Below, one piece after another: positions 27,885-35,846 of a DNA stretch of 64,000 nt (positions are counted from its first letter, which is position 1; each line of letters opens with the position of its first letter). A model generated the notes under the pieces. That model saw only the letters and a program-made list of their open reading frames with translations. It had not been told where the DNA came from and ran no database searches. The stretch spans positions 2,418,001-2,482,000 of the forward strand of contig NZ_CP048812.1 of the NCBI RefSeq assembly GCF_010977575.1, given 5' to 3'. This stretch comes from Halomonas socia (GTDB lineage: Bacteria > Pseudomonadota > Gammaproteobacteria > Pseudomonadales > Halomonadaceae). Both the position numbers and the translations under genes were made by a program.

Positions 27885-28498
27885 GCTTGAGGCTCCAGAT
27901 GCTGGCCGGCAATGTGCAGGTGGCGCGTCGCCACCCGGGCGATTTGGTCCATGTCGTGAGCGACCCACAGCGCCGCCAGTGGCGTGTCGCAAATCTGTTG
28001 ACGCAGCCACGCCTCACAGCGGGTGATATTGTCGGCATCCAGGTTGGCGGTGGGTTCGTCGAGCAGCAGCACCTTGGGCCGATGCGCGATCGCGCGTAGC
28101 AGCCCCAGACGCTGTTTCTCGCCTGACGATAGCTGCGCCACGTCCCAGTCGAGCGCATCAGCAGCAAAGCCCAACTGCGCCAGGCTAGCCTTCAGCGATT
28201 CGCAGCGCGGGTCCGGGAAGTGCTCGCCGACTCGCTCGTACCACCACTGGCTGTCTGCCGGTATCAGCATGACCCGGTGTCGCCAGTCGCTGCCGCGCCA
28301 ATCGCCACGCGCTATATTGCCTAGCCAGGCCTCACCGCCGTGGGGCTCGAGATCGGCAATCGCCCTCAGCAGTCGCGTCTTGCCCGAACCGCTGGGGCCG
28401 GACAGGCAAACGATGTCGCCTGCGGCGACCTCCAGAGAGACCGCGTGCAGATGGCCGATCGAGATGGCGTCAAGCCTCAGGAGTGGCGGCTGCTTCAT
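27875..28498 (-). CDS. fetA: ABC transporter ATP-binding protein, FetA (YbbL) family
   Basis: A 207-residue ATPase with Walker A GPSGSGKTR near residues 33-41, signature LSSGEKQRLG, Walker B KVLLLDEPT and the switch histidine in VAHDMDQ. The start at 28498 (MKQPPLLRL) gives the short length usual for YbbL. It energises the FetB permease encoded by the overlapping downstream gene. It is divergent from modA across 176 bases in which I recognise no clear operator. Confidence 0.9.
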   Translation of the reverse strand: MKQPPLLRLDAISIGHLHAVSLEVAAGDIVCLSGPSGSGKTRLLRAIADLEPHGGEAWLGNIARGDWRGSDWRHRVMLIPADSQWWYERVGEHFPDPRCESLKASLAQLGFAADALDWDVAQLSSGEKQRLGLLRAIAHRPKVLLLDEPTANLDADNITRCEAWLRQQICDTPLAALWVAHDMDQIARVATRHLHIAGQHLEPQAWK

Positions 28499-28674
28499 GG
28501 CATGGATCTCGGTAGTGCGTGGCAGGCCTCTTGGCCTGCGGATGGGCCGGGCGTCGGTGCTTTGCCTTAGGAGCGTGCATCGTCGACAATTCACCCAGGC
28601 AGTGCAACTTGACCGGTAGGTCAGTTATCGCGAGAGTCGCGGATGACAACACGGCAGAAACATGAGGATACGAC

Positions 28675-29475
28675 ATGCAGGGACTTCGGCGCGGGCTGTT
28701 GATGGTGATGCTGGCCTGGCTGCCTGGCCTGGCCCACGCAGAGGTGCCAACGGTGGCCGCTGCCTCGGACCTGCAGTTCGCCCTGGAGGAAGTCGCCGAG
28801 CGCTTCAGCGCCGAGACCGGCCAGGCGCTGCGCCTGAACTTCGGCTCGTCGGGCAACTTCCGCCGCCAGATCGCCCAGGGCGCACCCTTCGAGCTCTACC
28901 TCTCCGCCGACGAGGCCTACGTCGAGGCGCTCCACGCCGAGGGGCATACCGTCGATGCGGGCGTGCGCTATGCGGTGGGGCGACTGGTATGGCTGCAGCC
29001 TGCCGGGCGCGATGACCTGCCCGGCGACGACGCGCCGCTGGCCGCGGTGGAGGCCGCGGTAGCCAGCCTGCAGGCGGGTCAGGGGCGGGCGCGCATCGCC
29101 CTGGCCAACCCCGAACATGCGCCCTACGGCGTGGCCGCGCAGCAGGCGCTGGAGCATGCCGGGCTGTGGGACGAGATGCAGCCGCTCAAGGTACTCGGCG
29201 AGAATGTCTCTCAGGCGGCGCAGTTCGCGCTGGGCGGCGACGCCCGCGGCGGCCTGGTGGCCTATTCGCTGGCCCTGGCGCCGACGCTGGCGGCACGCGC
29301 GGACCATGTGCTGATTCCCGAGGCGTGGCACGCGCCGCTCAACCAGCGTATGGCGCTGATCGAAGGCGCCGGCGACACCGCCCGGGCCTTCTACGCCTAC
29401 CTGCAGCAGGATGAGGCGCGCCAGATGCTCGCCGACTACGGCTTCAGTGTGCCGTCGGACAGCGAGTCGCCGTGA
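28675..29475 (+). CDS. modA: Molybdate ABC transporter substrate-binding protein ModA
   Basis: A 266-residue periplasmic protein. The signal peptide ends around GLAHA, then VPTVAAASDLQFALEEVAER begins the mature fold, and LRLNFGSSGNFRRQIAQGAP contains the oxyanion-binding serines; APYGVAAQQALEHAGLWD is also typical. It captures molybdate or tungstate for ModBC. It heads a three-gene operon with overlapping genes. Molybdate supply is relevant to the molybdenum-cofactor-fold and MOSC proteins encoded nearby, though those may not bind the metal. Confidence 0.92.
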   Translation: MQGLRRGLLMVMLAWLPGLAHAEVPTVAAASDLQFALEEVAERFSAETGQALRLNFGSSGNFRRQIAQGAPFELYLSADEAYVEALHAEGHTVDAGVRYAVGRLVWLQPAGRDDLPGDDAPLAAVEAAVASLQAGQGRARIALANPEHAPYGVAAQQALEHAGLWDEMQPLKVLGENVSQAAQFALGGDARGGLVAYSLALAPTLAARADHVLIPEAWHAPLNQRMALIEGAGDTARAFYAYLQQDEARQMLADYGFSVPSDSESP

Positions 29476-30143
29476 TGGACTGGCGTGCGCTGACGGTCTC
29501 GCTGCAGCTGGCAGCCTTTACCTGCCTGCTGTTGATACCCATCGGCTTGTGGCTGGGGCGTGCCCTGGCCAGCCGCCAGTTTCGCGGCAAGGCGCTGTGC
29601 GAGGCGGCGGTGGCACTGCCGCTGGTGATGCCGCCCACCGTGCTGGGTTTCTACCTGATGCAGGCGTTCGGCGTCGAGGCACCGTTTGGCGCACTGTGGC
29701 AGCGGCTGACCGGCAGTGGCCTGAATTTCACCTTCAGCGGCATCCTGCTGGCCTCGCTAGTGGTCAACCTGCCGTTCGCCGTGCAGCCCATCCAGCGCGC
29801 CTTCGAGGGGGTGCCGAACAATGTGCGCGAGGCGGCCTGGTGCTGCGGATTGTCGCCGTGGCGGACCTTTACCCGCATCGAGCTGCCGCTGGTGTGGCCG
29901 GGGTTGGTCTCGGCGCTGGCGCTGACCTTCGCCCATACCCTCGGTGAGTTCGGGGTGATCCTGATGGTCGGTGGCTCCATCGACGGCGAGACGCGGACCC
30001 TGGCGATTTCGATCTACGACCGCGTGCAGGCCTTCGACGAGGCCGGCGCGGGGATCATGTCGGCGATCCTGCTGGCGGTCTCCTTCGTGACCATTGGCGT
30101 GGTCTATGGCCTTGCCCGCCGCGGCAGGGGGCTGCATGTCTGA
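29475..30143 (+). CDS. modB: Molybdate ABC transporter permease ModB
   Basis: A 222-residue membrane subunit with five to six helices. ALPLVMPPTVLGFYLMQAFG near residues 43-62 and the EAA-loop REAAWCCGLSPWRTFTRIELP near 118-138 mark it as ModB. The ATG at 29475 overlaps the modA stop (TGATG); a GTG one codon earlier is also possible. The end overlaps modC by eight bases, so all three mod genes are translationally linked. Confidence 0.93.
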   Translation: MDWRALTVSLQLAAFTCLLLIPIGLWLGRALASRQFRGKALCEAAVALPLVMPPTVLGFYLMQAFGVEAPFGALWQRLTGSGLNFTFSGILLASLVVNLPFAVQPIQRAFEGVPNNVREAAWCCGLSPWRTFTRIELPLVWPGLVSALALTFAHTLGEFGVILMVGGSIDGETRTLAISIYDRVQAFDEAGAGIMSAILLAVSFVTIGVVYGLARRGRGLHV

Positions 30144-31272
30144 GTCATTGTGCCTCGCCCAGGGCCTGGAGGTGCGGCTGCAGCAGGCCGGGCCGATTCC
30201 GCTGGCCGCCGAGTTCTACTGCGCACCCGGTGAGTTGCTGGCGCTGGTGGGCCCCTCCGGCGGCGGCAAGACCACCCTGCTGCGCGCCATTGCCGGCCTC
30301 TACCGCCCCGAGGGTGGCAGCATCCGCTGCGCCTGCGAGCGCTGGTTCGATGCCGCCGCCGGGATCTGCCTGACGCCACAGCACCGTCGTGTCGGCCTGG
30401 TGTTCCAGGACTATGCGTTGTTTCCCCATCTCACCGCCCAGGCCAATGTCATGGCGGCAATGGATCATGTGCCGCGGGGCGAGCGTGCTGCCCGTGCGGT
30501 ACGCTGGCTGGCCCAGGTGCGGCTCGAGGGGCTCGAAAAGCGCTATCCGGCGGCGCTGTCCGGCGGCCAGCGCCAGCGGGTGGCGGTGGCGCGGGCGCTG
30601 GCCCGCGAGCCGCGAGTGATGCTGCTCGATGAACCGTTCTCGGCGGTGGACCAGGTCACCCGGCGACGCCTGCAGCGCGAGCTCGCCCAATTGCGCGAGG
30701 TGATCGATATCCCCATCCTGCTGGTCACCCACGACCTGGAGGAGGCCGCGGCGCTGGCCGACCGGCTGTGCGTGCTGCACGCCGGCGAGACGCTGCAGAG
30801 TGGCCCCGCCGAGGCACTGTTTCGCCGCCCGGCATCGCCCCAGGTGGCACGCCTGCTCGATAAGCACAACGTCTTCGAGGGGCAGGCGCTGCGCGGCAAC
30901 GATGGGCAGAGCGGCGTGCAGTGGGGCCCCTACCGGCTCTCCGCCGAGCTGCCGGCAAACGTTGAGAGTGGCGACCAGGTGCACTGGTATATTCCACCTT
31001 CGGATGTCGTGCTTCACCGTCGCGAGCGGCCCTCTCGCGGTGAGCGCGAGAACCCCGTGCATGGCTGGGTCAGCGAGATGATCGTGCTCGGCGGCATCGC
31101 TCAGGTCACCCTGAGCTTTGCCCACACCCGCGATAGCCTGCGTTTCGAGATCGCCACCCATGCGGCGCGTCGCAATGGCCTGTCCCTCGGGGAGCCAGTT
31201 GGCGTATCGCTGTTGACCGCGGGCCTGCACGTCATGCCCGATGCTGGGCCGAGGAGCCTATCGGAAGATTAG
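30136..31272 (+). CDS. modC: Molybdate ABC transporter ATP-binding protein ModC
   Basis: A 378-residue ATPase. Walker A GPSGGGKTTLL (about 38-48), Q-loop VFQDYALFPHLT, signature LSGGQRQRVA, Walker B MLLDEPFSAVD and switch VTHDLEEA are intact. Residues from about 290 form a C-terminal TOBE/Mop domain that in ModC proteins can bind molybdate. It energises ModB. The stop codon overlaps the convergent diguanylate cyclase stop by four bases, leaving no room for a separate terminator. Confidence 0.93.
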   Translation: MSESLCLAQGLEVRLQQAGPIPLAAEFYCAPGELLALVGPSGGGKTTLLRAIAGLYRPEGGSIRCACERWFDAAAGICLTPQHRRVGLVFQDYALFPHLTAQANVMAAMDHVPRGERAARAVRWLAQVRLEGLEKRYPAALSGGQRQRVAVARALAREPRVMLLDEPFSAVDQVTRRRLQRELAQLREVIDIPILLVTHDLEEAAALADRLCVLHAGETLQSGPAEALFRRPASPQVARLLDKHNVFEGQALRGNDGQSGVQWGPYRLSAELPANVESGDQVHWYIPPSDVVLHRRERPSRGERENPVHGWVSEMIVLGGIAQVTLSFAHTRDSLRFEIATHAARRNGLSLGEPVGVSLLTAGLHVMPDAGPRSLSED

Positions 31273-32858
31273 TACGAGGGCGCCGGACTCGACTGATCGA
31301 GCGTTTCGCAGCGGTTACGGCCCCTTGATTTGGCCAGATACAGCGCCTTGTCGGCTTCTACCAGCAGGTGTTGGGGGCTGGTGTCCTGCCCGCTGTGGGT
31401 GGCGATGCCAATGCTGATGGTCACCGGTATGGCCTGCCCATCCTCGCCCTGCAGCGTCAGGCATTCGACATCATGGCGCAACTCCTCGGCGATCTCCCAT
31501 GCAGCACGGCCATCTGCGTTCTTGACGAGTACTGCAAACTCCTCGCCACCGAGTCGGCCCAGCAGGCCCCGCGGATGAAGATGCTTGTCGAGCCGCCGGG
31601 CGACCCCTTGCAACACCGTATCGCCCACCTGGTGGCCATGCTGGTCGTTGATACGTTTGAAATTGTCGATGTCGATCACCAGTACCGAACATGGTTTGGC
31701 TTCGCGTAGCGAGCGTCTCAGCTGTTTGATGGCCTGGCGCAGGAAGGTGCGTCGGTTGGCGAGACCGGTCAACGAGTCGGTGGTAGCCAGTTGCTTGAGC
31801 TCATGCTCCATGCGTTTGCGGTCACTGATGTCCAGGCTCCAGATCAGCCAGGCACGACGCGAGTCGATCTCGAGGTGGCGTACCGAGAGTAGCGCCCAGT
31901 ATGGCGACCTGGGGTCGAGGCGCGCCTCCCAGTTGTCGAGAGCCTGGCTCGTGGCCAGCCGCTGCATGAAGAGTGTGTGCTGGTGCGAATCGACGAATAG
32001 CGATTCGAGAAAACTACTGCCACTGGCGTTGGTGCGTTGCCGAAGGGTGTCGCTGATATAGTAAGCGTGCTGGTCGTTGGCGCCGAGCAGGGCCACGTCG
32101 CTCGGGCTCGAGTCGAGGATGATACCCAGCAGTGCCTTGCGTTCCTTGAGGCGCCGGGTGCGCTCGGCGACACGTTTTTCCAGCGACTGGTTGAGGGTGC
32201 CGAGCTCGCGTGTCAGGTGCAGCGTATGGCGGTGGTCTCTGAACAGCTTGACCGCGAGCAGCAGGCTGCCTGTACCCAATAGCAGCAGCATCCATACCAG
32301 TCGCTGGAAGGTGCGTTTGAGCTCACGGCGTTCTACGTCGAGGCGGCTGGCCACGGCAATATTGGCACTGACGATGATGTCGTGGGTGGGGCCCAGCATG
32401 GTGGGCAGTTGCTCTGCTATTTCCTCGGCGACCTGGAAGACCAATGCTGTGTCTTGCCATGAAAGGCGTGACGCCCAGTCTTTAAGTATCGAATCTAGTC
32501 GCCCGAGCGTTTCGGGAAGTTCGGTGTGCTCTTCGGGTAAATAGTCAAAGACTTGGGTGCGCAATAAGGGAGCGAGTTGACTCTTCGCTACCCCCAGGCG
32601 CTGGATCAGTTCAGGAGCCGCCGCCTCACCTGCCAGCGCGCGGTTGGCGGTTTCGCTCAATCGGCGTGTTTCCGAGTGCAGCTGATAGCTCTGCCACACT
32701 TCGGTATGCATTCCTGGAGCAGAGTACTTCGCATACTTGGCATTGACGGTGACCAGGCTGTAGGCCGTGGCCACGATCATTGTCGCTAGCGTAGACAGGA
32801 GCGCCAGCATGGCCAGCTTATGGTGACGGGGGCGGCTGGGCCGCATGAGCGGCCTCAC
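31269..32858 (-). CDS. Membrane-bound diguanylate cyclase with four-helix-type periplasmic sensor and PAS-like domain
   Basis: Predicted to make cyclic di-GMP from GTP. 529 residues: helix 1 at about 14-38, a helical periplasmic domain to about 186 (with WQSYQLHSETRRL at 55-67), helix 2 at about 187-206, a coiled coil, a PAS-like region (about 245-350) and a GGDEF domain with the active GGEEF at 437-441. The product-inhibition RxxD site is absent (the aligned residues read RGLL), so feedback inhibition may be weak. It starts with GTG overlapping the stop of the upstream periplasmic-protein gene. Its sensor region resembles that of the hybrid kinase at 53067-55244. Confidence 0.9.
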   Translation of the reverse strand: MRPLMRPSRPRHHKLAMLALLSTLATMIVATAYSLVTVNAKYAKYSAPGMHTEVWQSYQLHSETRRLSETANRALAGEAAAPELIQRLGVAKSQLAPLLRTQVFDYLPEEHTELPETLGRLDSILKDWASRLSWQDTALVFQVAEEIAEQLPTMLGPTHDIIVSANIAVASRLDVERRELKRTFQRLVWMLLLLGTGSLLLAVKLFRDHRHTLHLTRELGTLNQSLEKRVAERTRRLKERKALLGIILDSSPSDVALLGANDQHAYYISDTLRQRTNASGSSFLESLFVDSHQHTLFMQRLATSQALDNWEARLDPRSPYWALLSVRHLEIDSRRAWLIWSLDISDRKRMEHELKQLATTDSLTGLANRRTFLRQAIKQLRRSLREAKPCSVLVIDIDNFKRINDQHGHQVGDTVLQGVARRLDKHLHPRGLLGRLGGEEFAVLVKNADGRAAWEIAEELRHDVECLTLQGEDGQAIPVTISIGIATHSGQDTSPQHLLVEADKALYLAKSRGRNRCETLDQSSPAPSY

Positions 32859-33368
32859 TCTAGCCTCAGTTCATCAAGTTGCCACACCGTGCGGCTGAAA
32901 AAAACGCGGGTCAGTAGTTCAGGATGCTCACCATAGGGGTACATGATGACCAGCGGACCGCGCTGACTAATGTTGAGATACTCACCGTTGCGCTGATAGG
33001 CGATGATGGGGTCGTAAACCTCGAGATCGCTACCGGGAATGGCTTCGCGATAGCTGTCCATGGCGCTGGCGGTGAGGCGAGCGGGCAGCGGTTCACCTAA
33101 CCCCTTGAGCAGTGAAGCCAGCGACACCCCTGTCCACTCGGCTTCTTGATCGTCGACATCGGGGATGAAGCCCGTCACGCTGCGCTGAGGGTATGCTTTC
33201 AGGTCGGCCAGGCATGAGTACATGCGGAGCACCCTCCGCAACCGGGTGAATAGTAAGGATAGGCATATCGTGAGGCGGTGCTGCCTGGGCGCCAAAGGCC
33301 AGGACTAGGCCAACTATTGAGAGGCTGGTGATAACTCGTTGCATGCCTGTTCTCGCCATCAGGTCCAT
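32855..33368 (-). pseudogene. Small periplasmic sulfite-oxidase-fold (molybdopterin-binding-like) protein, frameshifted
   Basis: The start at 33368 follows AGAGGAAA and encodes a signal peptide (cleavage near FGAQA). The frame is then lost between about 33215 and 33240, and continues in the next frame as CLADLKAYPQRSVTGF to the end. Removing one base gives 170 residues, close to the 173 of the paralogue at 52501, with the shared GEYL..RGPLVIMYPYGEHPEL and W-Q-L ending. The position of the Mo-ligand cysteine in this fold is not a cysteine. The end overlaps the diguanylate cyclase start, so it is probably its sensory partner. Sequencing error or genuine decay cannot be told apart here. Confidence 0.72.
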
Positions 33369-33482
33369 TGTGGATTTCCTCTGAGCACTGTTCTGGCAGT
33401 AATATCGGCAGGATCTGGCTTAAGCTGTAGCACCTTGTGCGAGCACCCTGATGAGCACCGCTCAAACACGAGAGGACGAAGG

Positions 33483-34013
33483 ATGAACCTGACCCGCCGC
33501 CAGCTACTGCTCGGCATGAGCGCCACCCTGATGATGCCCAAGGCGCTATTGGCGCAGTCCGACGCTGGCCAGCCCATGGACTTTGCCCGCGATACCCTCG
33601 CCATCCATAGCCAGCACGGGCCGCACAAGCTCGAGGTCGAGCTGGCCGAAAGCTTTGCCCAGCGTGCGCGGGGGCTGATGCATCGCGACGAACTGGCCAG
33701 CGATGCCGGCATGCTGTTCGTCTACGCCGAGCCGCAGTCGTCACGCAACGGCTTCTGGATGTACCGCACCCGGATTCCGCTGGATATCGCCTTCATCGAC
33801 GAGCAGGGGCGTATCTCGACCATCGCCAGCATGCAGCCCTGCACCTCGAGCGACCCGAGCCAGTGCCCGGTGACGCGTCCGGACGCGCGCTATATCGCCG
33901 CGCTGGAGGTCAACGCCGGCTATTTCGCCGAGCACGGCATCGAGGAGGGCGACTGCGTGGCGATCCCCGCGGCGGCCCTGCAGTGCATGGCTGAGCTGGA
34001 CGAGGCGGTATAG
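33483..34013 (+). CDS. DUF192 family exported protein
   Basis: A 176-residue protein whose N-terminus TRRQLLLGMSATL followed by ALLAQ looks like a Tat-type signal. The DUF192 core (about 45-165) is recognisable from VELAESFAQRARGLMHRDEL, GMLFVYAEPQ, FWMYRTRIPLDIAFID and ALEVNAGYFAEHGIEEGD. The biochemical function of DUF192 proteins is not established. It is co-oriented with the downstream TRAP operon but separated from it by 276 bases with its own leader, so probably independent. Confidence 0.88.
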   Translation: MNLTRRQLLLGMSATLMMPKALLAQSDAGQPMDFARDTLAIHSQHGPHKLEVELAESFAQRARGLMHRDELASDAGMLFVYAEPQSSRNGFWMYRTRIPLDIAFIDEQGRISTIASMQPCTSSDPSQCPVTRPDARYIAALEVNAGYFAEHGIEEGDCVAIPAAALQCMAELDEAV

Positions 34014-34082
34014 CGCAGCAAGGGCGAATACCCGGCGACTAGCACCTTGGTGTAAGTGACTTTCTTTCAACGCAGGGCGCTC

Positions 34083-34289
34083 TACAATAGGGGCTGGAGC
34101 CTTAATGCTCTGCGCTGCCGGCCAGCCACCCTCGATGGCCGGCAGCGCATGCCAATGATCCCGCCACAAGCGGCCGATATCGCCTTGCTACCCGAAGGCT
34201 GCAGCCTCGCTGCCCGCGCCAGGTGCGCACCCATACCAATAATCGCTTCGCTGCCCGAGAGGCGGCGCCCTCTGCTGCAAGGACATTCC
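34083..34289 (+). promoter_or_regulatory. Promoter and structured leader of the third TRAP operon
   Basis: TACAAT at 34083-34088 is a plausible -10 element. If used, it leaves a leader of nearly 200 bases before the dctP start at 34290. The leader contains a perfect 14-bp stem (34111-34124 with 34136-34149, 11-base loop) and further GC-rich pairing near the start. Frame and codon pattern do not support a protein here. Attenuation or an RNA element is possible but unproven; the length rests on a weak promoter call. Confidence 0.35.
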
Positions 34290-35300
34290 ATGACACTGTC
34301 ACGCCGCTTGACCCATTTCACCGTCGCGCTGGCCGGTGCCGCGCTGCTCTCCACCTCGCTGTCGGCTCAGGCCCGCGAGCTGTCCGTTTCCACCGTGCTA
34401 TCCGACGCCTTCCCCTGGGGGCAGGCGGCGGAGAAGTGGGCGGAGCTCGTCGATGAGCGCAGCGAGGGCCGTATCACGCTGCGCGTCTACCCCAACTCGC
34501 AGCTGGTCTCCGGCGATCAGACCCGCGAATTCTCGGCGATGCGCTCGGGGCTGATCGATCTTGCCGTTGGCTCGACCATCAACTGGTCGCCCCAGGTGCC
34601 GGAGCTCAACCTGTTCTCGCTGCCGTTCTTCATCCCCGACGAGGCGGCGGTGGATGCCGTCACCGGCGGCGAGGCCGGTGAAATGATCTTCGATGCCATC
34701 GAATCCCGCGGTGTGGTGCCGCTGGCCTGGGGCGAAAACGGCTTCCGCCAGCTCTCCAACTCGCGCGGTCCAATCAGCGCGCCGCAGGACCTCGACGGGC
34801 TGCGCATCCGCGTGGTCGGCTCGCCGCTGTTCCAGGACACCTTCAGCGCGCTGGGCGCCGACCCGACCCAGATGAGCTGGACCGACGCCCAGCCGGCGCT
34901 GACCACCGGCGCGGTGGACGGCCAGGAGAACCCGCTGTCGGTGTTCGACGTGGCGCGCATCGACCAGGTGGGTCAGGAGCACCTGACGCTGTGGAACTAC
35001 ATGAACGACCCGCTGATCTTCGCCGCCAACCAGCGCGTGTGGGACTCCCTCGACGAGGCCGACCGCGAGATGCTGCGCGAGACCGCCATCGAGGCCGGGG
35101 CGTGGGAGATCGCCATGACCCGCGAGCAGGAGCCTGAGCGGCTTGCCGATATCGAGTCGCGTGGCGTCACCGTCACCGAGCTCAGCGACGCACAGCATCA
35201 GGCCTTCGTCGAGGCCACCCAGGCGGTCTACGAAAAGTGGGCGCCCCGCATCGGCGAGGCGGTCGTCGAAGCCGCCGAGGCGTCCATCGACGCACGCTGA
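34290..35300 (+). CDS. dctP: TRAP transporter substrate-binding protein, DctP family (system 3)
   Basis: A 336-residue periplasmic receptor. The start at 34290 gives a signal peptide ending LSAQA, then RELSVSTVLSDAFPWGQAA. The signature LRIRVVGSPLFQDTFSALGADP near residues 165-187 contains the ligand arginine, followed by GAVDGQENPLSVF. An internal reading frame extends farther upstream but has no signal peptide or ribosome site. The ligand cannot be named; the neighbouring DUF192 gene gives no hint. An attenuator-like hairpin separates it from dctQ. Confidence 0.92.
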   Translation: MTLSRRLTHFTVALAGAALLSTSLSAQARELSVSTVLSDAFPWGQAAEKWAELVDERSEGRITLRVYPNSQLVSGDQTREFSAMRSGLIDLAVGSTINWSPQVPELNLFSLPFFIPDEAAVDAVTGGEAGEMIFDAIESRGVVPLAWGENGFRQLSNSRGPISAPQDLDGLRIRVVGSPLFQDTFSALGADPTQMSWTDAQPALTTGAVDGQENPLSVFDVARIDQVGQEHLTLWNYMNDPLIFAANQRVWDSLDEADREMLRETAIEAGAWEIAMTREQEPERLADIESRGVTVTELSDAQHQAFVEATQAVYEKWAPRIGEAVVEAAEASIDAR

Positions 35301-35320
35301 GTCGTTCCCTGATCTTGCCT

Positions 35321-35356
35321 GCCGCCCCTGGTGTTCGAGGGGCGGCGTCATTTTTT
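35321..35356 (+). terminator. Intercistronic terminator/attenuator between dctP and dctQ (system 3)
   Basis: A perfect 9-bp stem (35321-35329 with 35338-35346), an eight-base loop and, four bases later, six T (35351-35356) form a rho-independent terminator just 10 bases before the dctQ start. In this position it probably terminates part of the transcripts and makes the receptor more abundant than the permease. Confidence 0.82.
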
Positions 35357-35366
35357 CGAGGTGGTC

Positions 35367-35846
35367 ATGAAGGTGTCTCCTGATGCGCGCCCCGAGCGCT
35401 GGCTGGCGTCGCTGGCGCTAATCATCATTGCCGTCATCAGTCTCGGCAACGTGGTGACCCGCTATATCACCGGCGGCTCGCTGGCCTTCACCGAAGAGTT
35501 CTCGGTGTTCCTGCTGGTGGTGGTGACCTTTGCCGGCGCCTCGGTGGCGCTGCGCCGCAACGGTCATATCCGCATCGGCCTGTTGGAGCGCGCGCTGCCC
35601 AACGGGCCGCGCAAGGCTCTGATCGCGCTGCAGTGGCTGTGCGGGGTGACGGTGCTGGGGCTGGTGACCTGGTTCGGCGCTAAGCTGACCTGGGAGGAGT
35701 ACCAGTGGCAGTCGCTGTCGCCGGGGATCGGGCTGCCGCAGTGGTGGTACATCATCTGGTTGCCGCTGCTCTCCGGTGCGATGCTGATCCGCCAGACCCA
35801 GCAGACCTGGGATCGACTCACCGGGAGGCTCGCCGATGAGCCCTGA
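35367..35846 (+). CDS. dctQ: TRAP transporter small permease, DctQ family (system 3)
   Basis: A 159-residue four-helix protein with LAFTEEFSVFLLVVVTFAGA near residues 39-58 and VALRRNGHIRIGLLERALP directly after, the standard DctQ signature. It starts at 35367 after CGAGGTGG, immediately downstream of the attenuator hairpin. The last 11 bases overlap dctM, which couples their translation. Confidence 0.91.
   Translation: MKVSPDARPERWLASLALIIIAVISLGNVVTRYITGGSLAFTEEFSVFLLVVVTFAGASVALRRNGHIRIGLLERALPNGPRKALIALQWLCGVTVLGLVTWFGAKLTWEEYQWQSLSPGIGLPQWWYIIWLPLLSGAMLIRQTQQTWDRLTGRLADEP

Noticed and set aside
34056-34289. Upstream in-frame extension of the third dctP
   Set aside because: The 78 extra codons contain no signal peptide and no hydrophobic start. 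The ATG at 34290 gives a standard signal sequence, so the extension is leader.
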